This document shows positions 1 to 12,194 of a stretch of 64,000 nt of DNA, one piece after another (position 1 is the first letter of the stretch; every line of letters starts with the position of its first letter). The stretch is from Fremontodendron californicum (Eukaryota > Streptophyta > Magnoliopsida > Malvales > Malvaceae): NCBI GenBank assembly GCA_030761205.1, contig JAULJL010000003.1, forward strand, positions 32,956,301 through 33,020,300. The letters run 5' to 3'. The translations under genes and the position numbers were made by a program. The notes under the pieces were generated by a model. It did not search any database, was not told the origin of the DNA, and saw only the letters and a list, made by a program, of their open reading frames with translations.

Positions 1-2360
1 AGGTTCCAGCTATTTTCCAGTCGATCAAATGCTGCAGGCAAAAAATATTGGAACTTGATTCTTTCTGCAATGGATAAGACTGATGATATAGGTTTTTAGA
101 CAGGTTTCAGCTATATTTCAGTCCATCAAATGCTGCATGCAGAAAATATTGGAACTTGATTCTTTCTGCAATGGATAAGACTGATGATATAGGTTTTTAG
201 ACAGGTTTCGGCTATATTTCAGTCCATCAAATGCTGCATGCAGAAAATATTAGAACTTGATTCTTTCTGCAATGGATAAGACTGATGATATAGGTTTTTA
301 GACAGGTTTCAGCTATATTTCAGTCCATCAAATGCTGCAGGCAGAAAATATTGGAACTTGATTCTTTCTGCAATGGATAAGACTGATGATATAGGTTTTT
401 AGACAGGTTTCAGCTATATTTCACTCCATCAAATGCTGCAGAAAATATTGGAACTTGATTCTTTCTGCAATGGATAAGACTGATGATATAGGTTTTTAGA
501 CAGGTTTCAGCTATATTTCAGTCCATCAAATGCTACAGGCAGAAAATATTGGAACTTGATTCTTTCTGCAATGGATAAGACTGATGATATAGGTTTTTAG
601 ACAGGTTTCAGCTATATTTCAGTCCATCAAATGCTGCAGAAAATATTGGAACTTGATTCTTTCTGCAATGGATAAGACTGATGATATAGTTTTTAGACAG
701 GTTTCAGCTATATTTCAGTCCATCAAATGCTGCATGCAGAAAATATTGGAACTTGGTTTTTTCTGCAATGGATAAGACTGATGATATAGGTTTTTAGACA
801 GGTTTCAGCTATATTTCAGTCCATCAAATGCTGCAGGCAGAAAATATTGGAACTTGATTCTTTCTGCAATGGATAAGACTGATGATATAGGTTTTTAGAC
901 AGGTTTCAGCTATATTTCAGTCCATCAAATGCTGCAGAAAATATTGGAACTTGATTCTTTCTGCAATGGATAAGACTGATGATATAGGTTTTTAGACAGG
1001 TTTCAGCTATATTTCAGTCCATCAAATGCAGCAGGCAGAAAATATTGGAACTTCATTCTTTCTGCAATGGATAAGACTGATAATTAGGTTTTTAGACAGG
1101 TTTCAGCTATATTTCAGTCCATCAAATGCTGCAGAAAATATTGGAACTTGATTCTTTCTGCAATGGATAAGACTGATGATATAGGTTTTTAGACAGGTTT
1201 CAGCTATATTTCAGTCCATCAAATGCTGCATGCAGAAAATATTGGAACTTGATTCTTTCTGCAATGGATAAGACTGATGATATAGGCTTTTAGACAGGTT
1301 TCAGCTATATTTCCGTCCATCAAATGCTGCAGAAAATATTGGAACTTGATTCTTTCTGCAATGGATAAGACTGATGATATAGGTTTTTAGACAGGTTTCA
1401 GCTATATTTCAGTCCATCAAATGCTGCATGCAGAAAATATTGGAACTTGATTCTTTCTTCAATGGATAAGACTGATGATATAGGTTTTTAGACAGGTTTC
1501 AGCTATATTTCAGTCCATCAAATGCTGCAGGCAGAAAATATTGGAACTTGATTCTTTCTGCAATGGATAAGACTGATGATATAGGTTTTTAGACAGGTTT
1601 CAGCTATATTTCAGTCCATCAAATGCTGTAGAAAATATTGGAACTTGATTCTTTCTGCAATGGATAAGACTGATGATATAGGTTTTTAGACAGGTTTCAG
1701 CTATATTTCAGTCCATCAAATGCTGCAGGCAGAAAATATTGGAACTTGATTCTTTCTGCAATGGAAGAGACTGATGATATAGGTTTTTAGACAGGTTTCA
1801 GCTATATTTCAGTCCATCAAATGCTGCAGAAAATATTGGAACTTGATTCTTTCTGCAATGGATAAGACTGATGATATAGGTTTTTAGACAGGTTTCAGCT
1901 ATATTTCAGTCCATCAAATGCTGCAGAAAATATTGGAACTTGATTCTTTCTGCAATGGATAAGACTGATGATATAGGTTTTTAGACAGGTTTCAGCTATA
2001 TTTCAATCCATCAAATGCTGCAGGCAGAAAATATTGGAACTTGATTCTTTCTGCAATGGATAAGACTGATGATATAGGTTTTTAGACAGGTTTCAGCTAT
2101 ATTTCAGTCCATCAAATGCTGTAGAAAATATTGAAACTTGATTCTTTCTGCAATGGATAAGACTGATGATATAGGTTTTTAGACAGGTTTCAGCTATTTT
2201 CCAGTCAATCAAATGCTGAAGGCAGAAAATATTGGAACTTGATTCTTTCTGCAATGGTTAAGACTGATGATATAGGTTTTTAGACAGGTTTCAGCTATTT
2301 TCCAGTCTATCAAATGTTGCAAAAAATATTGGAACTTGATTCTTTCTGCAATGGATGAGA
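1..2360. repeat. MULE subterminal minisatellite, about 23 units of 97-101 bp
   Basis: The unit includes a run near ggtttttagacaggtttcag and recurs at about 91, 192, 293, 394, 491, 592 and so on to about 2280. Units come in two lengths, 101 bp and 97 bp, that differ by a 4-bp indel after tgctgca. The units are nearly identical to one another. The same sequence in reverse complement forms about nine units at 39858..40675 and about four at 19775..20126, in each case between a MULE terminus and the transposase start. It is therefore a transposon-borne minisatellite and not a centromeric satellite. Confidence 0.92.
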
Positions 2361-2680
2361 CAAATGATGGGATTTATCAATCACATTTTGCATTGAATAA
2401 GTTATAACTTTTTCAGTCAAATAGTCCTAGGCAGAATATCAGAATCAGATTCCATCCTATTCAAAGGATGAGATTTGTCATCTGGTACAACATAATGAAC
2501 CATTATAAATTCATAATACTTATGAAGGTTTACAATACCCCCTACAACAGTTTTTCAATCAGATTTTTCCTGAGTGCTAAAACCTCCTCATTCTCATTCT
2601 CATCCTTCTATATTTCTTCTTTCTTTTGCGGAGTGAAAATACCTACATTCTCATCTTTCTTATTTTCATTACTACACAAC

Positions 2681-3401
2681 ATGAGCAATAGAGTGATCGC
2701 ATTGGTCTACTATAATGGCCAAATTCATAATACTGACGAAGGTGCTACCTTTGATTGTGAACGTCCAAAAAGTTTTCGTGTTGAAGACGACGTCACATTA
2801 GAGGAACTGAAGCTGCAAATTCATACAAAAATTAAAGCTGGAAATTGAAAAAGAGTTTCAGAGGTTAAGTACAGGCATCCTCTTTCTATTGGTGAAGGAT
2901 GTGTCCGATATAGAACATTTCCACTTGAAGATGATGATGTGAGACATTTGCAAATGTTGGTGTTCTTGAGTTATATGCTGACATAGATGATGTTGACGGT
3001 GATTGCGGCCCTTCAAATGTTCGCACAACAGAAAACTTTCCCATAGAAGATTATGATTCTGGGTCGTTTTATGTTCACACTACATACGACGTTCCCACAG
3101 AAGAAGTCATGCCCTTATCTCAAGCTACAACTTTTCAGACTTCATTAGTCTCACAAACCCTAATTCCTACTACCCTCGAAGATGAGCCAGCTGGTGTTGA
3201 TCCTGTTCGTCCACGTGGAGTCCATGGTGAAGATGTTGGTGAATTTAGTGAGCAAGAAGAGGATGCTGAATTCGCAAGTGATGACAATACTGATTCTGAC
3301 CCAGACGTCGTCCCTGCTGAGATCAACACTCATGGAGATATCAACACTCATGGAGATATTCCCCCATATCAGGCTGCATCCCATATGCATACACTGGATA
3401 A
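2681..3401 (+). pseudogene. MULE transposase N-terminal fragment (PB1-like and acidic linker), broken
   Basis: The start at 2681 (MSNRVIALVYYNG...) matches the N-terminus of the MULE transposase at 39648 on the minus strand. The first part resembles the PB1-like N-terminal domain of plant MuDR proteins. The frame stops at 2846..2848. A deletion of about 24 bp near 2940, relative to the 39-kb copy, shifts the frame again. The acidic linker (GEFSEQEEDAEFASDD) is readable up to about 3400, where homology ends. The DNA-binding, DDE and SWIM regions are all missing, so it cannot encode an active transposase. Confidence 0.8.
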
Positions 3402-3695
3402 GATGCCAACCCTCACATCCACTATGTTCGCTCGCAATAAGATGCCATGTTGCACGCCCAATGGCCTCTAACTGGCCCATCCATCCTCACGTCCACCATG
3501 TGCGCTCGCAATAAGACGCCATGCTGCACGACCAATGACCTCTAACTAGCCCATCTATCCTCGCGTCCACCATGTACGCTCGCAATAAGACGCCATGCTG
3601 CACGCCCAATGACCTCTAACTGGCCCATCCATCCACGTCCACCATGCGCGCTAACAATAACACACCATGCTGCACGACCATTGGTCTATAACCAA
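3402..3695. repeat. Tandem repeat, four units of 74 bp
   Basis: Units begin at about 3399, 3473, 3547 and 3621. Each contains the block cgctcgcaataagacgccat followed by tgctgcacg and a cctctaac junction. The last unit is degenerate. It sits at the start of the gypsy fragment, as expected for the repeat-rich internal spacer of Tat-lineage elements. The ORFs that cross it on both strands look like by-products of the repeat. Confidence 0.85.
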
Positions 3696-3894
3696 CCCTT
3701 ACGCTCACACGCACAACTAGCAAAGTAACAACCTGCAATAAGACTAGTAGTTTGCCAACACACCAATAAGAGGCACAAAGACAAACTCCAAAATGAACAA
3801 CAAGGCAGACTAAATAGAAAAGAAGGCAAGCAAAGGGCAAGCAAACAAAATTTTTCATTAATAGAAAAAATGGGGATTACAAATATCCTAAGTT

Positions 3895-6800
3895 CTATTT
3901 TACAAGGTCCTTACTTAAAGGACCACTACCTACCCCAGTTACATCCATACCTCCCCCATCTACAGCAGCAGGATCTCTAACTTCGCCATCCTCAGAAGGG
4001 TCCACAATGAGAGCATCAGCTACAAGCATCTCCTCTGTCGCCATAGCAGACGGGGGCAGCTCACCTTCTAGAGCTGCAAGCATCTCCCCTGTGGCTCCAG
4101 CAGATGGGGGCAGTTAGTCTTGTGGAGTGGGGGGTACGAGCTCGTCTTGCCGAGTGGAGGGCACGGCATCAACTCGGGGCGTCGCAAGGACAGCAGACCC
4201 AAGAGCCATCTCATAATCTACCCTTAACCTCTCCAAGGAGGGTACCTCAGGGCATATAGGGTCAAAGCCCTCAAGAGGATTCGCAATGGCTCCAAAGTCT
4301 ATTCCTCTACAGTCAAGGGGCCCATACATCAATGGACCCCAGTAAGGGTGGTCGCCATAAATTCATCCACCATCCCAAGGACCACCTTGACCATATCGCC
4401 CTCTTTTGCCTCCAAGGCCTTTTGTAGCGCGAGAGCATGTTCCTTCTTCTCAGCCTCCACAGCTTCGGCAACAGCATCCTCTTTCTCATTCTCAGCCAAA
4501 TTCTGCTTCAGGACCTTGATTTCTTTGTCCCTGGCCTTAACGCGGTCCTCTACTTTGGTGAGTTGATCGGGAACAAATGTGGCCTTCTTCTCAGACTCCG
4601 CCACTTTGGCCAGGCAGGACTGTTCGCTGGAGACCGCCTTGTCCTCATCAGCCTTGGTTTTTTCTTTTTCAGCCTTCAAAAGCATCTCCAGCTCTGTCAC
4701 GCGGGCAGACTTGAGCTGGAGATCCCCTTCCACATCACGAAAATGAGTGTCCGTCTCTTCGACACGATTATATACAGCCAGGGTTGCAGCCAGATTCTGA
4801 AAGAAAATAACAAACCACGTTAGAAAGATTAGCCAGTACCAACCATCAGACAACCCGCAGAATAGAGCTCACCTCCACCATGCTTGACATAATGCCAAGC
4901 TGAACAGTGCCGACCCCGCAGTTCTCAATAACTTTCACTTACTGGGAGGGAAGATGACTATGAGCCCAACTAACACACCCGTCGAGGTTGCCAAGCAAGG
5001 ACCCAACGGGCATACAACTTTGATACGCGCTGGACCCCTGGTACGCATCTCGGATTGCACCTCCGAGGGGAGAAGACGAAGAGCGTAGGGAGTGCGCCAC
5101 CGAGTCATCATGGATGGAAGAAGAGCCATCTTCGCCCGGTGAGGCTGGTAGGATGGGCAAAGTTTTGCCACCTTTAGGAGGCTCCGTGGCCTTCTTGGAT
5201 TTGAGAGGCACATCAGTTGGGGTAGTCTCTTTCCTCGCCCCACCAGTGGTTGTAAAGAACCTTGACTCGCTTTCTGTGTAGCGACACCAAGGCCTGCCTA
5301 CTTAGCAAGCAAAGAAAGAACATACTTCTGCTTTTTCGGGTCCATGCCCACCCTCTGCTTCTTTGGGGCAGGGTCAACAGGCATGCTATCCCGCTTATGC
5401 TTCTTGGCGGACGGGTCCTGAACAAGTAGAGCAGTGGCCCCGTGCCCTGGCTTTGGGCTTTATTTTTCTTCGCTGCCTGGTGGATCCTTTCGACAATATC
5501 ACCACTTGACATACCTGCACAGAACAAAATAATCAAAATGAGAGCTCATCAAAGCCCAAACATCGAGAGCATGCAAAATGTACCAGTTCACCAAAGATCT
5601 AGAAACAACACCGCCGCAGTAGAACTACCACGTCAAGAACCATCTTCACTGATGGAGATATCAGAGCTATCGGAGCTCATTGAATCCTCCATGTTGAACA
5701 CCATCTTCTCATCACTGTCATCATCCAAGATAATAACTTCAACCGGCTTTGTTCCAACCTTTAAACCATCAGGACCTTCACTCTCTAACGAACTAGGGGA
5801 AGGTGGTAGTTCTATCACAGCGGGGGTTGAAGCAAGATGAGCAGGCTCAGGGATCCAAGGCACCAAAGAAAGCATATTGGCTGGATGCCCCAAGACCATT
5901 ACCTTCGTCGATGTCGCCCACCTCTTCAGGAACCACCTCGCCAAGAGAGGTAGCACTTGCCTTTCCAGAAAGAGCAGCCCCACTTCGACGAGAGGTGCCC
6001 GACTTCTTGTTCCTTTTCTTTTTCTTCTCAAGCTCGATGATACCCATCAAAACCTCAACGTAATAGTCAGTACCACCCTCGGGCTACTCTTTACCTTTGG
6101 GAGGAGGTACCAGATCGGCAAACTTGGCCGCCACCTTGTTTGGACTGATACCCTTCAAACAGTGCCTGTAAATAAGACAGTCATTCACGGGGGCCTCCTA
6201 GTTGATCTTGTTCGACATATAGTAGTTGAACTGATCTTTCTCTAGATCATCCATGGCCACAGACATTTTTTGTGGATATTTCGGGGGCTCACACTACTTC
6301 ACTGGAAAACCCCAATTCTTCTCCAACTTTAACTCCACAGCAAAAAAATTATGACCTTTTGATATGATTGTTGCAGGGAGCTTTCTATACGACCACCCGG
6401 TGGTGAGGACTAAGGTAGCAGAACTTGTCTTGCATCACCTTCAAATGGTATAGGTTGCGAAAGGTGACGTACAGAGGCTCCACGCCCCTCTTCTTACAAT
6501 CGAGGAAGTACGCCACCATAACAGGCCAGAAAGACCCTGTCAGCTGAGCAGCAGCAATACCATACCCATCAAGGCAAGTGGCGAAAAAGGGGATCAAAGG
6601 AAGGTGGAATCCCCTTTTGAACATGTGCTCAAAGAAAATCACGTCCCTCCCACCTTTCTTAATCTGACTTGGGTGTCGACCCGAGGTGGGCACATAAAAG
6701 TCATAACGGTAATTGGGGATGATTATCATGGGTCAGCATCAGTGCGCCAACCTGCTCGGCGGTCATAGTACAGCAGATATTATCATAAAACTGAACGCCA

Positions 6801-7039
6801 TCATCCCCAGCAACCCCTTAACTTTCTTCAGAAGACGTTTGATCTACCTCTGAGGCCCTACCACCAACGACTCCACCCCTACCACTCGTCCCAGCCCCAT
6901 CACTAGCAGCCACCCTGGCCCTTTCCTCAATATCACGGTCTAGATCATCGCACACCTTGTCCATGCTCCGACCACTAGCGTAGGACAGACCCTCCATCCT
7001 CTCCAACGCATCGGAGCCACCACTGTCACTCGAACCCAT
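3895..7039 (-). pseudogene. Antisense extra gene (aORF) of a Tat-type retrotransposon, decayed
   Basis: The reading starts at the ATG at 7039 (MGSSDSGGSDALERMEG) and is broken by stops and frameshifts. Recognisable parts, from N to C, are a Ser/Gly-rich head, a segment around MTAEQVGALMLTHDN, and a conserved block at 6385..6729 (KRGFHLPLIPFFATCLDGYG...) that resembles the 'putative gypsy type transposon' domain (Pfam Transposase_28). After these come Ser- and Lys-rich linkers (5847..6050), a long coiled coil (4329..4853, rich in Ala, Glu and Lys heptads) and an acidic tail (3895..4332). In Tat elements this protein is encoded opposite to gag-pol and has no established biochemical role. The family assignment is from memory of the domain and was not searched. 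Confidence 0.6.
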
Positions 7040-7275
7040 CCCACAAACCACCACACACAACAAAAATCAAACGAAAAAGCAAAGACAAACACCAAAAATA
7101 CATATGCAGACTCGGCTCAACCTTCTCGGACCAACCAACCAGCAAAACGAAGCAATCCACCAATGAAACAGAGAATGGCGTAAGCAGATCGGAGCACTAG
7201 ACACGTTCAACAGCAAAAATGGTAGCACTTCGACAACCAAAATGAAAAACAGAAAAAGAAACAAACCGGACACCC

Positions 7276-7285
7276 CTATTTATAG
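7276..7285 (-). promoter_or_regulatory. TATA box of the antisense aORF
   Basis: On the minus strand the sequence reads ctataaatag, about 240 bp upstream of the ATG at 7039. The stretch between is T-rich and leader-like. The position and consensus fit an independent promoter for the antisense gene. Confidence 0.5.
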
Positions 7286-7719
7286 CCGAGAGGACACCCT
7301 ACTGACTGCCCATTGCATCACACGATGGTCGACACGTGTTCGTCCCTCGAATGACGCGCCCAGCTTTTAAGGCTGTCATTAAAGAATAGGCGCGTCAAAC
7401 ATCGTGTCATACCAACCAAAGAACAACAACAAGTTCAGAGCACCTCCTCGCCTAAATTCAAACACGCTCAGGGCACCTCAACACACTACTGCTCGACATG
7501 CTCCGAGAAAGGAAGATCGCCATTTACACAGCCAGAAATCCCAAAAAAATGAAAAACAAGCCCCTTGGCTTCTCGCCATTATAGGACGATCCTTACAGCA
7601 CGAGGTATCGGTTACCAACAGGCTCATCGTCTGTCACTTTATAACCTCCACCTCGCCTGGAGGGCAATTGCTGAACCCACTCGGTCCATTAGGCATGGAC
7701 CCAATCCACTAGGCGAGCC

Positions 7720-8250
7720 TAGCATCCACTGAGAACAGAGGCCAGCGAATCAGCCCAACTAGGCAAGCCCAGCAATCACTGGGAGCAGAGGCCTGGGACA
7801 TATGAGCGCCTCCCCTTCTCCCAAAGGTCACATCTCCAGTCACCTCGGCGCCCATCTAGGGCAGTACGAGGCATTAAATGCCATAGTTTGCAGACGACGG
7901 AATTAAATACGATCGTCTCCTCGACAAGGCCTTCCAAGGCCGCTTACATCAGACAACCTATCAGAGTCAGGCACGTGAAACTAGCAAGGCGAGCACCAGC
8001 TCGCCCAACTCCCTTTATATATAGCCCCCAAGGATATTCTCGAAAAAGCTCTCTCTCTTTTTTAAGACTACTTTCTCTCTCTAGTACCTCTTCTTCCTCC
8101 TCTAAATACTGACTTAACCATCGGAGTGTGTCCCGGAGCTCAACCTCCGGTGCCCTTTGACCTATTTTCCCCCTTCTCAGGACCTCAGACCACCAAGGAC
8201 CTCAGGAGCACCACCACGACACAAAAAGACATCAACAAGAATTGTACTTC
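7720..8250 (+). repeat. Probable 3' LTR (part) of the Tat-type element
   Basis: This plus-strand segment has a TATA box (tttatatatag, 8014..8024) followed by a CT-rich leader and gacttaaccatcggagtgtg. That last motif resembles the U5 'gacttgagcgtcggagtg' seen in plant Tat LTRs. Neither LTR border could be fixed because no partner LTR is in the window. Confidence 0.45.
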
Positions 8251-8346
8251 GTAAAAAAGAAAATCTTCTTAATTTGTAACTATTTATGCATATAATTTTC
8301 ACCCCTTACAAACAAAAACAGAAAGAGAGATAGGAGCAAAGTAAAC

Positions 8347-8430
8347 CTGCTAGAGAGTCAAAAAGTGTGGATTTTTCGGAGCCAGATGGACCCATAATTG
8401 CCATGATTCTTCCAGGCTCAGCATATCCAC
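8347..8430 (-). pseudogene. ABCG half-transporter exon fragment with mutated Walker A
   Basis: Read on the minus strand, this encodes the GYAEPGRIMAIMGPSGS block typical of plant ABCG (WBC) half-transporters, followed by EKSTLFDSLAG and a GT donor at 8346. It continues the coding sequence at 15810..15989; a 7.4-kb transposon stack separates the two. The third glycine of the Walker A motif (GxxGxGKS) is glutamate here (codon gaa), which would abolish nucleotide binding. The next exon is missing because the gypsy fragment follows at once. Intact homologues export cuticular lipids or related compounds at the plasma membrane; this copy is dead. Confidence 0.8.
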
Positions 8431-8561
8431 TAAGGCTTAGTTTGGATTCCATCGCATCTTTGGTGCGCGGTGTGAGGGGATTTCCCCCTCACCGATAGCA
8501 CCTCCACTGGAGGTGCATTTAGATCACCTCCACTGGAGGTGCTATCATTGAGGGGGGAAAT

Positions 8562-10520
8562 TGTTGTCGGATTGACCATGCTAGTGCACGTATTGTTAAC
8601 AAGTAATATAGTGAAAAGTAGAGTATCGATCTCACGAGAAATTATCACTAAACTCAATCTTATTCAAAAAACTTAATTAAAAGTTATTAATTAAAAACTA
8701 AATCAAATAAAATAATAATCAAAGAAGATAAATTAAAAGATATATTAATCAATTGAGAAAAGTCTAGGATTGCAATTTCCCTCAACACTTCGTATGAATC
8801 TCTCTTACCCTCTTAATTTGATTAATGACAATGAGTTGTTAACCTAGAGTTCTAATATATTTTTAAGTATTTGTCGATGGTCTTATAAAAATATCTCTCT
8901 TAACCAATTAACTATATGTCTATGATAATTAAATTAAAGAAAAACTCATTAAGCTTAGACTCTAAACTTGGTTACATATGACACATAGGTATATTTCTAT
9001 CCTACATGCAACTCAATTCATCATAATAAAAGAATTTGAAACACATGTTATTCAATCCATGTCTAACACTAAACTCCCTATGTCTAGTTGTATTTAGGTT
9101 ACCAAATCAATCTAATTGGTAGCTAAGCAATTAGAAGCATTAAGCACAAGATTGAATAAATAAAATCAAATATCATTAAATCAAGATAGAAAGTAAAAGA
9201 ATCCAAACTACATGTTGAGTTTCATTGCAATCCTAGAAAAATAAATTAGTTCATGATAAATAATGAACACATAAAATAAAGGAGTTTCACCATCATCAAT
9301 GTTACAAGAAAGTAAAGAAAGAATAAAGGAAAAGAGAAAACTAAGTTTTGCCGGGACTTCAGTCTTCAATCCTCCAAATCTCCTTAGCTCATTGAAATCT
9401 TTTGGTGGCTACTCTCCTTTTAATAAAATTAGGTTTATAGAACTTGATTCCCCCATATTTGAGGCTCAAAAGATCCTATTTATAGAGCTTTAAAAGTATG
9501 AAGTTAGAAACTTCGTGTACAAGTAACAGGTAGAGACATTTTTCTTTCACGCCTGGCGCTGCAGCGCTGGGTCTCAACCTTGTTGGCTCTGCAACGCTGG
9601 TTTTCGACGCCGCTGCGCCAGACCCTCGAACTGCAATATTTCGCTTATGTCGTCTTCTCGCACTTCCTCAGATGATTTGTATGGGCAAATCTTGTGCGAT
9701 TTGGGCAAATAATATACCTTGCAAAGCTATGGAAATCAGCTTCAAAAGTCAAGAAGGAAGTTTTCTTGAATAAAGACTTTAAGATCATGTTTTTCTAGCA
9801 ATAAGCTTCGGAGGTCAAATCTAGGGATGGCAATTTAAAATGCGGATATCCGCGGATATCCGATCCGTTTTTTGCGAATTCGGATAAAACTCGGATTCGG
9901 ATATTATAATTATTATCCATAGTGGATTGGAGCGGATGCGGATATGAAACCTCGGATATCCATTATCCGAATCCGCATTACTTTTGCGGATTCGGATAGC
10001 GGATTCGGATATCCGAATCCGAATCCGCTTATTTGTAAAACACATAAATTTTGTTTGATTTTATATTTTTATTTTTAAAAAAAATTGATTTACTGAATTC
10101 TGATTTTTAGCGGATTGGGATATCAAGCGGATAATGTTATTTAATTCGGATTCGGATAGTAATATGCAGATTAAATGAGGATAATTTTCGGATTCGGATT
10201 TTAAAATATTTTTGATGATTCAAATTCGGATAGTACAAAAAATGCAGATATCTGACCTACTGCCATCCCTAGTCAAATCTGCATATGTTGCTTTGCACAT
10301 TTTTTTTCGTCTTTTCGCACCTCGAAGCTCTTCTCACTTTGGACCTATAAAAATACAAAAGCACTAACTTAATAACTAATCTAAACTTGAAATAAATAAA
10401 TAAATAAATAAAATTAATCTAAAAATAATTAAAACTAATCAATTCTGAATAAAAACTTCAAGGACTTAAGATTTGAATGCACAAAATGTGGTAAAATAAC
10501 TATATTTCATAGAGTTATCA
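8562..10520 (-). repeat. 3' LTR of the Athila-like element (enlarged by a hAT MITE)
   Basis: It is homologous along its length to 13314..14800. It is 1,959 bp long against 1,487 bp for the partner, and the excess is the 450-bp MITE at 9822..10271 plus its 8-bp duplication. The LTR terminus on the plus strand is tgttgtcgg, and the other terminus is gagttatca. Confidence 0.88.
9822..10271. mobile_element. hAT-type MITE, 450 bp
   Basis: The ends are TAGGGATGGCAAT (left) and, in reverse complement, TAGGGATGGCAGTA (right). They are flanked by a perfect 8-bp duplication, gtcaaatc, at 9814..9821 and 10272..10279. The partner LTR (13314..14800) lacks the insert, which confirms a later insertion. The interior is rich in gcggatatccgcggatatcc palindromes and has no coding capacity. 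Confidence 0.92.
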
Positions 10521-10533
10521 TACCCCCAAACTT
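10521..10533 (-). other. Polypurine tract of the Athila-like element
   Basis: On the minus strand it reads aagtttgggggta, directly upstream of the 3' LTR start (tgataactc). This is the typical plus-strand priming tract of Athila-type elements. Confidence 0.75.
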
Positions 10534-11512
10534 AAGATTTTGCTAGTCCTCAAGCAAAACAAAACAAACAAAATAAAACGAATCAAAACAAAGCCAGAGA
10601 TGAATGCACTCAAATAATGATTCCCTTAATTGTCCTCAAAAGTTATCTCAAAATCTTGACTCAAAGTAAAACACAAACATAATCCAAATTTATGATTCAA
10701 TTCAATCGTATACCTTATGCTCGAATAAATTTCCAGTGTGTGTGAATAATCTCTTGGCAAATCATTGCATGCAATTCGAATACGTTTATGCCAAGGCAAA
10801 CTATGAATTAGTACTAGATTCTCATATGTTTGCTTTTCATCTCTCTCTCTACTAATGTAGACTAACACTTTATCAAGGATCAAGTAGGTCTTTATTAAGC
10901 TTGTAATGAAAGGCTAGGGTCAAGGTATGATAAAGGATATATTTCGGTTTAATTCACCCATAAACACTTTTCACAATTTCAGGATTTTTGAAGAGCCATA
11001 GTCTTTACCTCAATTTACATACTTCATTCTTTGAATGCAACCTCATTTTCTTCACCACTTTATTCTTTTTTTTGTATTTTTTTCTCTTTTTTTTTTTTTG
11101 ACATTTTCATTTATTGAACATCACCATTCCACCCAAATTAGACATGGCTCATAATTATTTCCTGTAATATCATACACATGCCTATGTAGTGAGGGTTTGT
11201 CATGGTTTTTCTTATTAGGCTAGGCTAAAAGATGTGGCAATCAAAGAAAAGAGAGTTATCAATTAGGAACAAAGAGGTAAACTAAGGATAATCATATATA
11301 TAGGTAGGCTAGAAAGGATCAAACGATCCAAAGATGGCCTAAACCATCTCCTCAACTTAGTGTTGCCTGGGATTTCGCCTCGAGAGAGAATCAAACAAAT
11401 TCTAAGATTCTTGACATAATCGCAAGTCACATCAACATAAGCAGTCTTTAAATAAGCAATGCAAATCTAAGTAAGAGATCAAGTGCTCAATTAGTGAAAA
11501 TCACATCCTTAC

Positions 11513-11790
11513 AATAAGACTAACAAAAGAATTTAACATAAAATCAAATCATGCCTATGTTTTTCCCAAAAGTCAAGATAGATAAAAAAAAAACTAAAAT
11601 TTCATCATTGGACTAGGACCTCATTATAATAAGTGCACAATATCTCATGCAAATAAGACTAACAAAAGAATTTAACATAAAATCAAATCATGCCTATGTT
11701 TTTCCCAAAAGTCAAGATAGATAAAAAAAACTAAACTTTCATCATTGGACTAGGACCTCATTATAATAAGTGCACAATATCTCAAGCAAA
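11513..11790. repeat. Direct duplication of about 139 bp in the element's non-coding region
   Basis: The block starting aataagactaacaaaagaat occurs at 11513 and again at 11652, with few differences across the unit. It is confined to the internal non-coding part of the Athila-like element. Confidence 0.85.
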
Positions 11791-11914
11791 ATTTTTTTAT
11801 AAGGCTTTTAAAAATAAACATAGAAAATAAACTAAAAGGAAAACACACAAAAAAAATTAAAAAAAAAAATCACATAAAACAAAAGAAACCTAAAGACTCC
11901 CTCAAACTTAAAAC

Positions 11915-11934
11915 AAACATTGTCCTCAATGTTT
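11915..11934 (-). other. Conserved 8-bp-stem hairpin in element 3' non-coding region
   Basis: The plus strand reads aaacattg-tcct-caatgttt, a perfect 8-bp stem with a 4-nt loop. A hairpin with the same core but covarying outer pairs (tg/ca in place of aa/tt) lies at 46315..46334 in the LOG-bearing element. It is about 260 bp beyond the end of the pol remnant. Confidence 0.5.
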
Positions 11935-12194
11935 AGAAATTAAAAAGAGTAAGAATAAGAAAACTCCCCTATCGATGAAAGCAACGCAGGAGAATCTCTA
12001 GTTTTCCTTTTAGACCTCATCATGCTTGTCCAAGTTGGATGAGTGGACACTACAAAAGAAAACAAAGTAAAAAGAAATTAATAAGAATATCCTAAAAAAA
12101 AATTCAAAATTAAAGAAAAGAAAAAATTTAGAACTTGGGTTGCCTCCCAAGAAGCGCTTGATTTATAGTCATCGGCCTGACTTTCTCAGGTTCA

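Larger units (their letters stand above)
1..3401 (+). mobile_element. MULE copy C, 5' portion, truncated at both ends
   Basis: This is the left-most of three copies of one Mutator-like family in the window (the others are 16349..20887 and 33564..41493). It consists of a large subterminal tandem array, a short spacer, and the start of the MuDR-type transposase gene on the plus strand. Its outer terminal repeat lies beyond the window edge. Homology to the 33.6-41.5 kb copy stops abruptly at about 3401, where Tat-lineage gypsy sequence begins, so the catalytic part of the transposase is absent. Confidence 0.8.
3402..8250 (+). mobile_element. Ty3/gypsy fragment, Tat-lineage type (3' half with antisense extra gene and 3' LTR)
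   Basis: The block holds a tandem repeat (3402..3695), a decayed antisense gene with a gypsy-type-transposon domain (3895..7039), and an LTR-like tail with a plus-strand TATA box near 8014. This order of internal non-coding repeats, antisense aORF and 3' LTR is known for Tat elements (Grande, Ogre, Retand). No gag, protease, RT or integrase is present, and no 5' LTR. The right limit is approximate: ABCG intron sequence begins somewhere between about 8250 and 8340. Confidence 0.55.

Noticed and set aside
1..2360. CRISPR-like array
   Set aside because: Units are directly adjacent with no unique spacers, and the same unit lies inside two other MULE copies, so it is a transposon minisatellite.
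1..2360. Centromeric or subtelomeric satellite
   Set aside because: The position next to the MULE transposase start, matching copies A and B, explains it better.
7404..7712. ORF of 102 codons on the plus strand
   Set aside because: It sits in the LTR-like part of the gypsy fragment and has no family resemblance.
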